Shown here: one piece after another, positions 25,298 through 34,483 of the stretch
How positions within the stretch are numbered: the first letter of the stretch is position 1
Layout of the letters: every line of letters begins with the position of its first letter
NCBI GenBank assembly: GCA_038316335.1
Contig: JBBQAM010000008.1
Span: 37,515-101,514 of the forward strand
DNA from: JALHST01 sp038316335
GTDB taxonomy: Bacteria > Bacteroidota > Bacteroidia > Flavobacteriales > Flavobacteriaceae
Length of the DNA stretch: 64,000 nucleotides
Direction of reading: 5' to 3'
Made by a program: the position numbers and the translations under genes
Notes under the pieces: model-generated
Seen by the model: only the letters and a program-made list of their open reading frames with translations
Told to the model about the DNA's origin: nothing
The model's database searches: none

Positions 25298-25337
25298 GCG
25301 CCCTCCGAAGCAACGCAGGCGTTGCGTAGGAGGGTGC
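25298..25337 (-). other. Long hairpin in the tRNA-Asn leader
   Basis: Two nested stems: CCCTCC (25301-25306) with GGAGGG (25329-25334), and GCAACG (25310-25315) with CGTTGC (25320-25325), loop CAGG. Lies between the promoter and the tRNA. Confidence 0.6.
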
Positions 25338-25367
25338 AAATATAAATGTTTTTTCAAAACACCCAAA
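25337..25367 (-). promoter_or_regulatory. Promoter for tRNA-Asn
   Basis: On the minus strand TTTG (25367-25364), 19-bp spacer, TATATTTG (25344-25337): an exact fit to the Bacteroidetes housekeeping consensus TTTG-N19-TAnnTTTG. It lies ~85 bp before the tRNA 5' end. Confidence 0.7.
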
Positions 25368-25380
25368 CAAAAAAAACGTT

Positions 25381-26736
25381 CTATTTAAAAAGCCATTTGT
25401 ACAGGTCATTGCCGTTGGCGAACAACAACAAGGCGATCAATAGAAAGAACCCCGTCATTTGCGCATATTCCAAGAATTTGTCGCTCGGTTTCCTACCCGT
25501 AACCATTTCATACAATAAGAACATGACATGCCCGCCATCAAGCGCCGGGATGGGTAGGATATTCATAAACGCCAGGATGATCGAGATAAAAGCGGTTGCA
25601 CTCCAAAACGAAGGCCAGTCCCAATCACTGGGAAACAGCCCGCCAATAGCAGCAAAGCCACCAACCCCCTTATACGCCCCCGTCGAGGGATTGAAGATTT
25701 TCTTCATCTGCTTTATATAACTCGAAAGGGTACTGACTCCCTTGTTAATACCGGCAGGTATCGATTCGATAAAATTGTATTTTCGGGTCTCGACCCGAAG
25801 GATGCCCCGAGTTTCTAGATCGGCAAAACTCATTCCGCCCAAACTAACCCCGATGGTTGCCGAATCGGTAATGACCACGGGAATCTCCTTATTTGCAACG
25901 TTTTCCCGTTTTACCGTCAGTATGGCCGTTTTATCCTTTAAATCTTCCAACAACGGCTTTGCCTGATCAAAATATTTTATAGCATGCCCATTGATGGCCA
26001 CGATTTCATCCTTGGGCTGAAGCCCGGAGTCCTTATTGGCAGATTCTGGGGATACCCCGCCGATGATAAAGGGAATACGCGGACTTAAAAAGCGGATTTT
26101 ATCTTCATCCTCCAACAAAGTGGCAATAAAGTCGATCGGGATTTCTTTTGTCAGCGTCTGGCCCTTTCGTACAATGGTGATTGTATTTCCATTGACGATG
26201 TCCATAAAAATGGCGTTGAAGTCTTCTATTTTCTTACCGTCGACCGCGATGATCCGATCTCCCGTCTCAATACCTAATTTGTCGCCAATGTTTTTTTCAG
26301 AAACATACACCCCGTCTTTTAAACTATCGGCAGGGATGTATTGATCCCCATAGGCATAGGCCAAGCCGATATAGATTACCACGGCCAAGATAAAATTGAC
26401 CGTTACCCCGCCCAACATGATGATCAGGCGCTGCCAGGCCGGCTTACTTCGAAACTCCCAAGGCTTGGGTTCTTCCTTCATGGCTTCGGTATCCATGCTC
26501 TCATCGATCATCCCAGAGATTTTCACATAGCCGCCCAAGGGCAACCAGCCAATACCATATACCGTTTCCCCGATTTTCTTTTTGAAGAGCGAGAACTTAA
26601 TATCAAAGAAGAGATAAAATTTCTCGACCCGGGTCTTGAACAATTTAGCAGGAATAAAATGTCCTAATTCATGCAGTACTATTAAAATTGAAAGACTTAA
26701 AAAGAATTGTAGCGTCTTTATCAGTATCGGATCCAT
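25381..26736 (-). CDS. rseP: RIP metalloprotease RseP (site-2 protease)
   Basis: 451 aa inner-membrane zinc protease that cuts transmembrane segments, for example of anti-sigma factors and leftover signal peptides. Zinc motif HELGH at residues 22-26 in the first helix; two PDZ domains in the periplasmic part (~residues 120-330, with GDRIIAVDGKKIEDF and PKDEIVAINGHAIKYF); the third metal ligand in PIPALDGGHV; C-terminal helix FFLLIALLLFANG. Length and order match RseP/MucP. Divergent from the SCO1 gene, with a -7 box at 26761-26768. Confidence 0.95.
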   Translation of the reverse strand: MDPILIKTLQFFLSLSILIVLHELGHFIPAKLFKTRVEKFYLFFDIKFSLFKKKIGETVYGIGWLPLGGYVKISGMIDESMDTEAMKEEPKPWEFRSKPAWQRLIIMLGGVTVNFILAVVIYIGLAYAYGDQYIPADSLKDGVYVSEKNIGDKLGIETGDRIIAVDGKKIEDFNAIFMDIVNGNTITIVRKGQTLTKEIPIDFIATLLEDEDKIRFLSPRIPFIIGGVSPESANKDSGLQPKDEIVAINGHAIKYFDQAKPLLEDLKDKTAILTVKRENVANKEIPVVITDSATIGVSLGGMSFADLETRGILRVETRKYNFIESIPAGINKGVSTLSSYIKQMKKIFNPSTGAYKGVGGFAAIGGLFPSDWDWPSFWSATAFISIILAFMNILPIPALDGGHVMFLLYEMVTGRKPSDKFLEYAQMTGFFLLIALLLFANGNDLYKWLFK

Positions 26737-26760
26737 CGTTATTTCTAAAATTTAAAGGGA

Positions 26761-26768
26761 CAAAAGTA
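26761..26768 (-). promoter_or_regulatory. -7 promoter box of rseP (TACTTTTG)
   Basis: TACTTTTG on the minus strand, 24 bp before the rseP start, fits TAnnTTTG. The -33 partner is not evident. Confidence 0.5.
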
Positions 26769-26894
26769 CATCTTTAACAACTCTTAAAAAAAGAAAGAAG
26801 GGCATCCCATTTCTTTTTAAGAAAGTTTTGGGAGCCCATGCGTATGAAACAGTTGAAAGGTTCCTGTGACTACCGTACCTTTGCCGAAAAGAAT

Positions 26895-27569
26895 ATGAGG
26901 TCATTTTTCGCCAAATACAAGTTGTTCGGGATTGTTTTCTTCTTTCTTTCAGCGGTCATTGTCACGCTATTTTACAAGGCCCTAGATCCTAAGAAAACAG
27001 TGCCCATATACGAACCTTCGATGGTGAATCCCGAATTGGTGGATAGTACGATTACCTACATCAAAAAATACCACACCATTGGCGATTTTTCCCTGACCAA
27101 TCAAAATGGGGAAAACATAACCCAAGACACCTATAAGGATAAAATCTATGTCGCCGACTTCTTTTTTACCACCTGCCCAACGATCTGCCCGATTATGACC
27201 AAAAACATGGCCGATGTTCAGAATCGTGTCCTAAATGACCCTACAATCATGCTGTTGTCCCATACGGTCACCCCCGAAATTGATTCGGTCGCCCAACTTA
27301 AAAAATACGCCCGTGAAAAAGGGGTGGTCGATCGAAAATGGAACTTGGTGACGGGAGATAAAAAACAGATCTATGACCTGGCCCGGAAATCATATTTGGC
27401 AGTAAAGACCGATGGGGACGGAGGACCGTACGACATGATCCATACCGAAAATTTTATTTTGGTCGATAAGGAGCGCAGGATCCGGGGCTTTTATGACGGC
27501 ACCAAAAAGGAAGCAATCGATCGGTTGATGGAGGATATCGCTATTTTAGAAAAGTCGTATAGAGAGTAA
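26895..27569 (+). CDS. SCO1/SenC family copper chaperone/thioredoxin-like protein
   Basis: 224 aa from the ATG at 26895 (MRSFFAKYKLFGIVFFFLSA), where the membrane anchor starts; an in-frame ATG at 26838 would add 19 residues unlike the family. A promoter-like GTTG-N20-TACCTTTG (26852-26883) lies inside that extension, which also favours the later start. The periplasmic domain has the thioredoxin fold with the copper-binding CPTIC (in FFFTTCPTICPIMTKNM) and the distant His in MIHTENFILVD. The role is delivery of copper to the CuA centre of cytochrome oxidase or redox handling. Stand-alone gene, followed by tandem hairpins. Confidence 0.9.
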   Translation: MRSFFAKYKLFGIVFFFLSAVIVTLFYKALDPKKTVPIYEPSMVNPELVDSTITYIKKYHTIGDFSLTNQNGENITQDTYKDKIYVADFFFTTCPTICPIMTKNMADVQNRVLNDPTIMLLSHTVTPEIDSVAQLKKYAREKGVVDRKWNLVTGDKKQIYDLARKSYLAVKTDGDGGPYDMIHTENFILVDKERRIRGFYDGTKKEAIDRLMEDIAILEKSYRE

Positions 27570-27577
27570 AAATCCCT

Positions 27578-27627
27578 CCCGATAACTATCGGGGCCAAAT
27601 CCCACCCCGATAACTATCGGGGCCAAA
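27578..27627. repeat. Two tandem hairpins
   Basis: CCCGATA-AC-TATCGGG (27578-27593) and CCCCGATA-AC-TATCGGGG (27605-27622), each followed by CCAAAT: a 27-bp unit repeated twice behind the SCO1 gene. May stop transcription or be a REP-like element. Confidence 0.75.
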
Positions 27628-27726
27628 TTCCGATTGGTAGCTGATTTTTTGGTCCTGACCCCTGCTCTTTATCTTTATTGAAAACGGATAGTTTATAGAT
27701 TCATTCCCTTTTTTTGGGATTTGGAA

Positions 27727-27756
27727 TTTGGGTTTTGGAATTTTACCGTACTTTTG
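27727..27756 (+). promoter_or_regulatory. Promoter for feoAB
   Basis: TTTG (27727-27730), 18-bp spacer, TACTTTTG (27749-27756), 29 bp before feoA. Good fit to the Bacteroidetes consensus. No obvious Fur-type palindrome beside it. Confidence 0.65.
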
Positions 27757-27785
27757 TCCTTACCTAGAATCAATCTAAATAAAAA

Positions 27786-28031
27786 TTGATAATCACCGTT
27801 GCACAATTAAAGCGAGGCCAAAAGGGCATAATCAAGGAATTTGCCGATGATATACTGCCCATAAAATTGCTCGAATTAGGCTGTCTTCCCGGCAATACCA
27901 TCGAATTGGTACAAATAGCGCCATTTAAAGACCCTATCTACATAAATGTGAATGGCTCGCACATCGCGATTCGCCGCTCGGTGGCCCAGCTCATTGAAGT
28001 TGAACTCCTTGATGATATTTCCCCGATATGA
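27786..28031 (+). CDS. feoA: FeoA ferrous iron transport accessory protein
   Basis: 81 aa SH3-like cytoplasmic protein. Start at TTG (MIITVAQLKRGQKGIIKEF). The core KLLELGCLPGNTIELVQIAP and the ending INVNGSHIAIRRSVAQLIEV are typical FeoA. Overlaps feoB by 4 bp (ATGA), so translation is coupled. Modulates FeoB. Confidence 0.93.
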   Translation: MIITVAQLKRGQKGIIKEFADDILPIKLLELGCLPGNTIELVQIAPFKDPIYINVNGSHIAIRRSVAQLIEVELLDDISPI

Positions 28032-30268
28032 GTAGACAAATCAAGGTGGCACTTATCGGAAACCCCAATACCGGCAAGACTTCCGTCTTCAACCAACTGA
28101 CCGGACTTAAACAGAAAGTGGGGAATTATCCCGGGATTACCGTTGAAAAAAAGGAAGGTATCTGTAAACTACCCCGAGGCGTTAAAGCCCATATTCTAGA
28201 TTTACCGGGTACCTATAGCCTCAATACGACCTCCTTGGATGAGAGCGTTGCCGTTGAACTTTTATTGAATAAAAAAGACAAGGACCATCCCGATGTAGCG
28301 ATCGTCATATCCGATGTTGAGAATCTCAAGCGCAACCTGCTATTATTTACGCAGATAAAAGACCTTAAGATTCCCGTGATACTGGTTATCAATATGGCGG
28401 ATCGGATGTCAAAAAAAGGCATCTCGATCGACATTTCGATGCTCGAGGAAAAACTCGATACCAAAATAGCGCTCGTAAGTTCGCGAAAAGGTACGGGCAT
28501 CGACGCTCTAAAAGAGCTTATTGCAGACTATAAAAATCTTTCAAGCAATGCGATCGTTGATACTTCGGTCATTGCCCCCGAATATTTTGAACGTCTTAAA
28601 AATACCTTTCCAAAACAAGATCTTTACAAACTCTGGCTTGTCATTACGCAGGACGTCAACTTTATGCCCATCGAAAAAAGTCCGATAAAGGATTCCCTGA
28701 TATCCTTTGCCACAAAATCGAAATCGGAGTTGAAGCGGTTGCAACAAAAAGAAACGATCCTTCGCTATCAAATCATTAATGGGATTCTGAAGGAAACCTA
28801 TAAAGTCGACATCAATGCGGCCAAAGGTTTTCGTGCGTCCCTTGATAAGATATTGACCCACAAAATCTTTGGGTATCTGATTTTCTTTCTGATCCTATTG
28901 ACCATATTTCAGGCGATCTACGATTGGAGCAGTGTTCCACAAGACTATATCGATCAGTTTTTTCTCTTTGCCAGTGAGTGGGTAAAAACAACCCTTCCGG
29001 GCGGTGTCTTTACCGATCTGATCGCCGAGGGTATTCTGGCCGGTATCGGTGGCATCGTAATGTTCATTCCCCAGATCGCCTTTTTGTTCCTGTTCATTTC
29101 CCTCTTGGAAGAATCGGGTTATATGAGCCGTGTCGTCTTTTTGATGGATCGGGTCATGCGACCCTTTGGCTTGAGCGGAAAAAGTGTCGTGCCATTGATT
29201 TCAGGGACCGCCTGTGCGATACCGGCCATTATGGCGACCCGGAATATAGAAAGCTGGAAAGAACGATTGATCACGATTTTGGTAACCCCGTTCACAACCT
29301 GTTCGGCACGACTCCCCATTTATCTGATCATTATTGCCCTAGTAATTCCGGAAGGGCGCTTTTTAGGTCTCGGATATCAGGCCCTGACCTTAATGTTGCT
29401 GTACCTCATCGGTTTTGGTGCGGCCATTTTTTCGGCCATGATCCTAAACCATATTTTGAAAATCAAAAGCCGTACTTTTTTTGTTGTGGAAATGCCCAAT
29501 TATAAACTTCCGCTTTTCAAAAACGTGCTGTACACCGTATGGGAAAAGACGAAGAGTTTTGTGTTGGGTGCCGGAAAAATCATTTTGGCGATTTCCATTA
29601 TCCTTTGGTTCCTAGGCTCCAATGGGTATTCTGACAATTTCAAGAATGCAGACACCCTAGTAACTGAACGTATTAAAAACCAAGGATTTACCGAATTCAA
29701 TCAAGCAAGTATCGAACAGAATTTAGAGAATTATCGCATAGCGTACATCGATAGTATCGCTAAGGATGCAAATAATACCCAACTCCAAGCCCTTGCTCAA
29801 AATCTTGAGCAGCATAAGGAAACACTTGTTGAAAAAGCCACCAAACAAGAGATTTCAGGCTTTAAATTAGAGAATTCCTATATCGGACATATCGGAAAGG
29901 CAATCGAACCCATAGTACGGCCCCTTGGCTATGATTGGAAAATAGGCATCGCCGTATTGACCTCTTTTGCGGCCCGCGAAGTTTTTGTGGGTACCTTGGC
30001 GACTATTTATAGTGTGGGTAGTGATGAGGAGGAAACCATAAAACAACGCATGGGGGCTGAAGTCGATGTGTATACCGGAAAGACCTTGTTCAACTTGGCT
30101 TCGGGTATTTCCTTACTCTTGTTCTATGCCTTCGCCATGCAGTGTATGAGCACCTTGGCGGTGGTAAAACGAGAGACCAATTCCTGGAAATGGCCTGCTG
30201 CACAGCTAGTGATTATGAGTGTTTTTGCGTATATTGTAGCCCTGATTGCGTATCAGGTTTTAAAATAG
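28028..30268 (+). CDS. feoB: FeoB ferrous iron transporter (GTPase-permease)
   Basis: 746 aa. N-terminal G domain: G1 GNPNTGKTS (11-19), G2 YPGIT, G3 DLPGTYSL, G4 NMAD, then the helical spacer (~170-260). The membrane domain starts near residue 275 and carries two gate repeats: GILAGIGGIVMFIPQIAFLF with VPLISGTACAIPAIMATR, and the later LTSFAAREVFVGTLATIYS. A ~60-residue hydrophilic insert (about residues 535-605) lies between membrane segments. GTP-driven uptake of Fe(II) across the inner membrane. In operon with feoA; a small Cys-rich partner gene follows. Confidence 0.97.
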   Translation: MSRQIKVALIGNPNTGKTSVFNQLTGLKQKVGNYPGITVEKKEGICKLPRGVKAHILDLPGTYSLNTTSLDESVAVELLLNKKDKDHPDVAIVISDVENLKRNLLLFTQIKDLKIPVILVINMADRMSKKGISIDISMLEEKLDTKIALVSSRKGTGIDALKELIADYKNLSSNAIVDTSVIAPEYFERLKNTFPKQDLYKLWLVITQDVNFMPIEKSPIKDSLISFATKSKSELKRLQQKETILRYQIINGILKETYKVDINAAKGFRASLDKILTHKIFGYLIFFLILLTIFQAIYDWSSVPQDYIDQFFLFASEWVKTTLPGGVFTDLIAEGILAGIGGIVMFIPQIAFLFLFISLLEESGYMSRVVFLMDRVMRPFGLSGKSVVPLISGTACAIPAIMATRNIESWKERLITILVTPFTTCSARLPIYLIIIALVIPEGRFLGLGYQALTLMLLYLIGFGAAIFSAMILNHILKIKSRTFFVVEMPNYKLPLFKNVLYTVWEKTKSFVLGAGKIILAISIILWFLGSNGYSDNFKNADTLVTERIKNQGFTEFNQASIEQNLENYRIAYIDSIAKDANNTQLQALAQNLEQHKETLVEKATKQEISGFKLENSYIGHIGKAIEPIVRPLGYDWKIGIAVLTSFAAREVFVGTLATIYSVGSDEEETIKQRMGAEVDVYTGKTLFNLASGISLLLFYAFAMQCMSTLAVVKRETNSWKWPAAQLVIMSVFAYIVALIAYQVLK

Positions 30269-30401
30269 GAACATCAAAAAAACAATCCTTTGGCAACCCA
30301 TTGGCATCGTTTTTGAGACATTGGTTTTATATACAATGAATACCCTTTTGTCTTATGACACTGTAAAGGGCGTTCTATTTTTTTAACTCTTAAAACGAAC
30401 T

Positions 30402-30551
30402 ATGAATTTACTTCAGACCATCTTGGCCTATAGCACACTTGCTATCGCTATTGGATATCTTGTCATCAAGTATTTCGTGCCCAAGTCAGTATTTTCTTCA
30501 AAAAAAAGAAATGGCAAAGGCTGTGGACAAGATGATTGTGGCTGCCACTAA
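30402..30551 (+). CDS. FeoB-associated Cys-rich membrane mini protein
   Basis: 49 aa: one N-terminal helix (ILAYSTLAIAIGYLVIKYF), a basic linker (SSKKRNGKG) and a Cys-rich end CGQDDCGCH. This architecture and its place 133 bp after feoB match the FeoB-associated Cys-rich membrane protein family of Bacteroidetes. The Cys/His tail may bind iron or act in redox. Probably cotranscribed with feoAB. Confidence 0.85.
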   Translation: MNLLQTILAYSTLAIAIGYLVIKYFVPKSVFSSKKRNGKGCGQDDCGCH

Positions 30552-30694
30552 GACCTTTTCCGGTGCTCGTTCGGGCGCTTCCTTTATTTTTTATGGTTAA
30601 ATAAACACTAAATACATCCTAAAAAAAAGCCAAAAAACAAGGATATTCAGGAGAATGTGCCTTGTTTTGTCCTTCATTAATTTGATTGCCCCCT

Positions 30695-32227
30695 ATGGTT
30701 AAAAATGCATTTTTGAATTTTTGTTTCGGTTTGATCCTGTGTAGTGCTCCACTAGCTGCGCAGACCTTGACTTCGGTAATTATTGATTCTGCCACCCAAA
30801 AACCCCTTCCCTATGTTACGGTTCAATTGAAAAACAAAGGAATGATAACCAACGAGGAAGGTCGATTTACTTTTTTGATCGACAAAAACATTCAGCCTAC
30901 CGATTCGCTATTTATCTCATGCATTGGCTATGCCTCCATCGCCAAACCCTTGAATCAATTTACGGGCAATAGCATTGTCCTTAGCCCGAAGGCCATTGAG
31001 CTAGACCCGGTAATAGTTTCAAATAAATCCTATACCGCCGAAGAAATCATTGATTTGGTCAAAAAAAACCTTTCTAGGAATTACACCCAACAGCTTACCA
31101 AAAAACGGCTGTTTTTTAGAAAATCATCATTTCAACGAATGATAAAAACCGATTACACCCTTAAAAAATCGACCATCGAGGCCTTTAACAAAAAATTCCT
31201 GGATAGTGTAATTGCGACCATCCCCAAATCAAATAGCTTTTATACCGAAGTGCTGGGAGATCTTTATGGCAATTATGACAAGGAAAAACAAAAACTGGCA
31301 CTCATAAAGGCTTCCGAACTCTATGATAAGGATATGGAGCTCGACATGAACAAACTGGAAGAAAAATTCAATACCATCATAAAGGAAAACGTAAAGACCG
31401 ACTCCTATTTTAAAATCAAATCGGGCCTCTTCGGAACCAAGGTAGATGCCGACGAAATTTTTGGAAAAGAAATCGATTCTGCCGATGTTACCGCCGTAAA
31501 TAAAGAATTGGAAAAGGCAAAAAAAAATGAAGAGGAACGAAAAAAGAACTTTGCGTCTTACAGAAGAAGTGCCTTGGGCGATATTTTCAATAGTCTCCCC
31601 TTTCGCGACGATTCGTATCTTAATTTTATCTCAAAATCAAACCGCTACGATTTTACCCTAAAAGATTTTACGTACATGGGCAAAGATGCGGTATACGTAC
31701 TTGAATTTGAGCCAAAACGTTCTGAAGACTACAAAGGAACCCTCTATATAAATTCGGATGATTTCGCCTTGATCCGAGTAGATTTTGAGAACGTAAAATC
31801 GGTAAAAACCTTCAAATTATTGGGAATCTCCTTAAATACCTATTTGTCGAAGGGAAAGATCATATTTTCCAAGGGATCCGATACCACCTATGGCCTTCGC
31901 TATTTTGAATCTGAAACAGGCAACCGTATGGGCATTAAGCGACCCTTAAAGATTATTGAGAAAAATCGCCATGTAAAGGGTCGCAACAAGCAGAATGAAC
32001 TCTCTGGAAATGTAGATCTTGCCTTTACGAACATTGACAAAAATGAAGTCGTGGTGTTTGAATCTGAAAGTCTCTCGCCAACAAACTTTGATGCCTTTAC
32101 TGAAAATAATACGGTCCTGCCTACCTATATGCCTTCCTATGACCCCGAATTCTGGAAAGGCTATAATATTATCGAACCGAATGCAGCCATCCGGGAATTT
32201 ACTTCGGTAAACGCATCCGACAAATAA
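30695..32227 (+). CDS. Carboxypeptidase-regulatory-like domain protein
   Basis: 510 aa from the ATG at 30695 (MVKNAFLNFCFG); a TTG three codons earlier is less likely. Signal peptide ends near LAAQ. Residues ~20-105 are a carboxypeptidase D regulatory-like domain (SVIIDSATQKPLPYVTVQLK, NEEGRFTFLI, ISCIGYASI), as in SusC N-termini, but no receptor barrel follows. The rest has long charged segments (~160-290) and a beta-rich part with YVLEFEPKRSEDYKGTLYIN. Likely outer-membrane or periplasm associated. Function unknown. Confidence 0.8.
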   Translation: MVKNAFLNFCFGLILCSAPLAAQTLTSVIIDSATQKPLPYVTVQLKNKGMITNEEGRFTFLIDKNIQPTDSLFISCIGYASIAKPLNQFTGNSIVLSPKAIELDPVIVSNKSYTAEEIIDLVKKNLSRNYTQQLTKKRLFFRKSSFQRMIKTDYTLKKSTIEAFNKKFLDSVIATIPKSNSFYTEVLGDLYGNYDKEKQKLALIKASELYDKDMELDMNKLEEKFNTIIKENVKTDSYFKIKSGLFGTKVDADEIFGKEIDSADVTAVNKELEKAKKNEEERKKNFASYRRSALGDIFNSLPFRDDSYLNFISKSNRYDFTLKDFTYMGKDAVYVLEFEPKRSEDYKGTLYINSDDFALIRVDFENVKSVKTFKLLGISLNTYLSKGKIIFSKGSDTTYGLRYFESETGNRMGIKRPLKIIEKNRHVKGRNKQNELSGNVDLAFTNIDKNEVVVFESESLSPTNFDAFTENNTVLPTYMPSYDPEFWKGYNIIEPNAAIREFTSVNASDK

Positions 32228-32366
32228 TGTTTTTCCGCAATACACGTATGAAAGGCCCATCAAAAGAATCGCTTCCAAGTCTATGGAGACGATTTTTTTA
32301 GTTCTTCATGTAACCTTTTGGATTTTCAAGACTATATAATAACGAACACTAACTAAAATACCATTT

Positions 32367-32891
32367 TTGAAAGTGCAGACCGATGAGAAACTGATGGCCC
32401 AAGTGGTCGACGGAAATCTTGATCCGCTCAAGATTTTATTCGAAAGGCACCATGCCCACGTCTATAACTTTCTTTTTAAAATGTCACAGGATAAAATGCT
32501 GAGCGAAGACATAACACAAGATGTATTTTACAAATTAATAAAATATAGGGACTCATATAACAACGGAAATTTCCTCTCCTGGATTTTCACCATTGCACGA
32601 AACAGTCTGAATACACATTATAGAAAAACACAAAAAATAATGGAAGGCTTAGACGACCATGATTACAAAATAACCGATACGCCAGAAGATACCACCGAAG
32701 CGGTTTCCCATTTGCAAATGGCCTTGGACCAACTTGATCGTTCAGATAGGGAACTTCTGATTTTAAATCGATTGCAAGAGATAAAATATGCCGAATTGGC
32801 GGAAATCGTTGGAAGCACGCCTGGCGCCGTAAAGACCAAGGTGAGCCGGGCGCTGCAAAAACTGAAAGTGATCTATTTTAAAAACATATAG
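32367..32891 (+). CDS. ECF sigma factor
   Basis: 174 aa sigma-70 family. Starts at TTG (MKVQTDEKLMAQVVDG), placing region 2 at the usual distance; the next ATG would be nine codons on. Region 2: LFERHHAHVYNFLFKMSQDK, SEDITQDVFYKLIKY, FLSWIFTIARNSLNTHYRK. Region 4: LDRSDRELLILNRLQEIKYA, ELAEIVGSTPGAVKTKVSRA. Directs RNA polymerase to a small regulon, probably including this operon: anti-sigma gene 2 bp downstream, then two DUF4097 genes and a lipoprotein. Confidence 0.95.
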   Translation: MKVQTDEKLMAQVVDGNLDPLKILFERHHAHVYNFLFKMSQDKMLSEDITQDVFYKLIKYRDSYNNGNFLSWIFTIARNSLNTHYRKTQKIMEGLDDHDYKITDTPEDTTEAVSHLQMALDQLDRSDRELLILNRLQEIKYAELAEIVGSTPGAVKTKVSRALQKLKVIYFKNI

Positions 32892-32893
32892 GT

Positions 32894-33691
32894 ATGAAAG
32901 AGGAACATGTACAGGAACTACTTATTGAATATCTTGATTCGACCTTAACCGAGGCACAGCGAAAAATGGTAACCGCCCATGTAAAGGATTGTTCGCGCTG
33001 TTCCGAAGAATTGGCCCAGTTACAAACCATGTTCAAGGCCTTTGATAAGGAAGTACCCGCAATCCCCCCATCTTCCATCAAAACGAATTTCCTGAAGCAG
33101 CTAGCGAACGAAGAACATAGGGTCTCTAAAGAAGCATCCCCTATAGCTATGAGAAGTATCCCCAGCACCAATTGGGTACCTAACTCCCTAAAATTAGCGG
33201 CCAGTGTGGCTTTATTGATCGGTGCATTTTTAACAGGAAAATATCAGGCATCACAAAAATCGAATGTGATGGTAACCACCCTGAAGACTGAAGGGAACGA
33301 AATACGGGAGACCGCCATGCTCGCCTTAATGGAGAATAAATCGGCCAGTAGGCGTATACAAGGAGTTAATTTTGTCGTGCAATTTGAAAATCCCGACGAA
33401 GAAATCGTGAGTGCGTTGACCGACAGAATGTTACACGATGAAAATGTCAACGTTCGTTCGGCCGCCGTTGATGCATTGTCAAGGTTCCTGGAATCCGAAG
33501 CCGTCAAAACGGCATTCATAAGGGCATTGGGTACCGAAAAAGATCCAAGCATACAGATAGCGGTCCTCCAAAACCTCGTACACATACAAGAAAAGAAAGC
33601 AGTAGGACCCATGAAAAAACTTCTGGAACAGGAAGACACACAGCCTTTTGTAAAAAAAGAAATAAATAAAATCCTATCAGGAACCCTTTAA
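32894..33691 (+). CDS. Anti-sigma factor (zf-HC2) with HEAT repeats
   Basis: 265 aa. Residues 1-55 are a zinc-finger anti-sigma domain (His-x3-Cys-x2-Cys: AHVKDCSRCSEELAQLQ), one membrane helix ~residues 100-117 (LAASVALLIGAFLTG), then a periplasmic part with HEAT-like helical repeats (IVSALTDRMLHDENVNVRSA, AVDALSRFLESEAVKTAFIR, DPSIQIAVLQNLVHIQ). It should hold the sigma factor at the membrane; the HEAT part may sense a periplasmic ligand. Confidence 0.9.
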   Translation: MKEEHVQELLIEYLDSTLTEAQRKMVTAHVKDCSRCSEELAQLQTMFKAFDKEVPAIPPSSIKTNFLKQLANEEHRVSKEASPIAMRSIPSTNWVPNSLKLAASVALLIGAFLTGKYQASQKSNVMVTTLKTEGNEIRETAMLALMENKSASRRIQGVNFVVQFENPDEEIVSALTDRMLHDENVNVRSAAVDALSRFLESEAVKTAFIRALGTEKDPSIQIAVLQNLVHIQEKKAVGPMKKLLEQEDTQPFVKKEINKILSGTL

Positions 33692-33710
33692 ACATCAAAA
33701 AACAACGATC

Positions 33711-34463
33711 ATGAAAAAAATTACATTATTCGCCCTTACCTGTCTTCTTGCCGTGAGCATGAATGCGCAGTCCGATTTTAGTAAACCGTTGACCGGTATC
33801 GAATGGGTCAAAATTGAATCAAAATCTAAAATCACTGTTAAAACCCATGACAAGAACGAAATACTGATCAAGGTATCGGAACAGGAGCCGGTTCCGGAAC
33901 GGGCAAAAGGGCTCAAACTCGTAGGGGTCGGGGGCGAGGATAACACCGACATAGGGTTCAATGTGGTCCAGTCAGGAAACAATCTCGTTGTCCAAAACGT
34001 TGGAAAGTCACAGGAAGCGGAAATTTTCCTTCCAAAATCGCAAAACGTTTCGATTACCAATTCCTGGGATGGCGACATCTACGTCGAAGGTTTTTCAGGG
34101 GAAGTAGAGGCAAATGCCAATTTGAACGGCGGCCTTTCCCTTAAGAACCTTACTGGGCCCATCACCGCCTATGCCTTGAACGAAAATATCAAGGTCGAAT
34201 TCGAAACGATCAATCAGCAAGCTCCTATCGTTATTAGTACTACCAATGGCGATATCGATGTAACCCTTCCTGGGGCAACCCCTGCCAATCTTAATCTCGA
34301 TTCGTTGAACGGGGATGTCTACACCAATTTTGACCTGAGCCGGCCCGATAAAAACGGACTTAAATCTATTTCAGGTCGTAATATAAAAGGTTCTATTAAC
34401 AACGGAGGCGTAGAAATCAAGCTGAAATCGGTCAATGGCAATATTTATCTAAGAAAAAAATAA
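33711..34463 (+). CDS. DUF4097-type beta-helix secreted protein
   Basis: 250 aa with signal peptide (ALTCLLAVSMNAQ). Repeated short beta strands ending in GD/GN turns (NSWDGDIYVEGFSGEVEANA, TTNGDIDVTLPG, LNGDVYTNF, VNGNIYLRKK) are typical of DUF4097 (adhesin-like right-handed coil). Periplasmic or outer-surface, function unknown; a likely target of the ECF sigma upstream. 19 bp after the anti-sigma gene and 20 bp before its paralogue. Confidence 0.85.
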   Translation: MKKITLFALTCLLAVSMNAQSDFSKPLTGIEWVKIESKSKITVKTHDKNEILIKVSEQEPVPERAKGLKLVGVGGEDNTDIGFNVVQSGNNLVVQNVGKSQEAEIFLPKSQNVSITNSWDGDIYVEGFSGEVEANANLNGGLSLKNLTGPITAYALNENIKVEFETINQQAPIVISTTNGDIDVTLPGATPANLNLDSLNGDVYTNFDLSRPDKNGLKSISGRNIKGSINNGGVEIKLKSVNGNIYLRKK

Positions 34464-34483
34464 CCATCAAAATACGAACAGTC

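Noticed and set aside
26838..26894. N-terminal extension of the SCO1 protein from the ATG at 26838
   Set aside because: Adds a polar stretch before the membrane anchor and overlaps a promoter-like motif.
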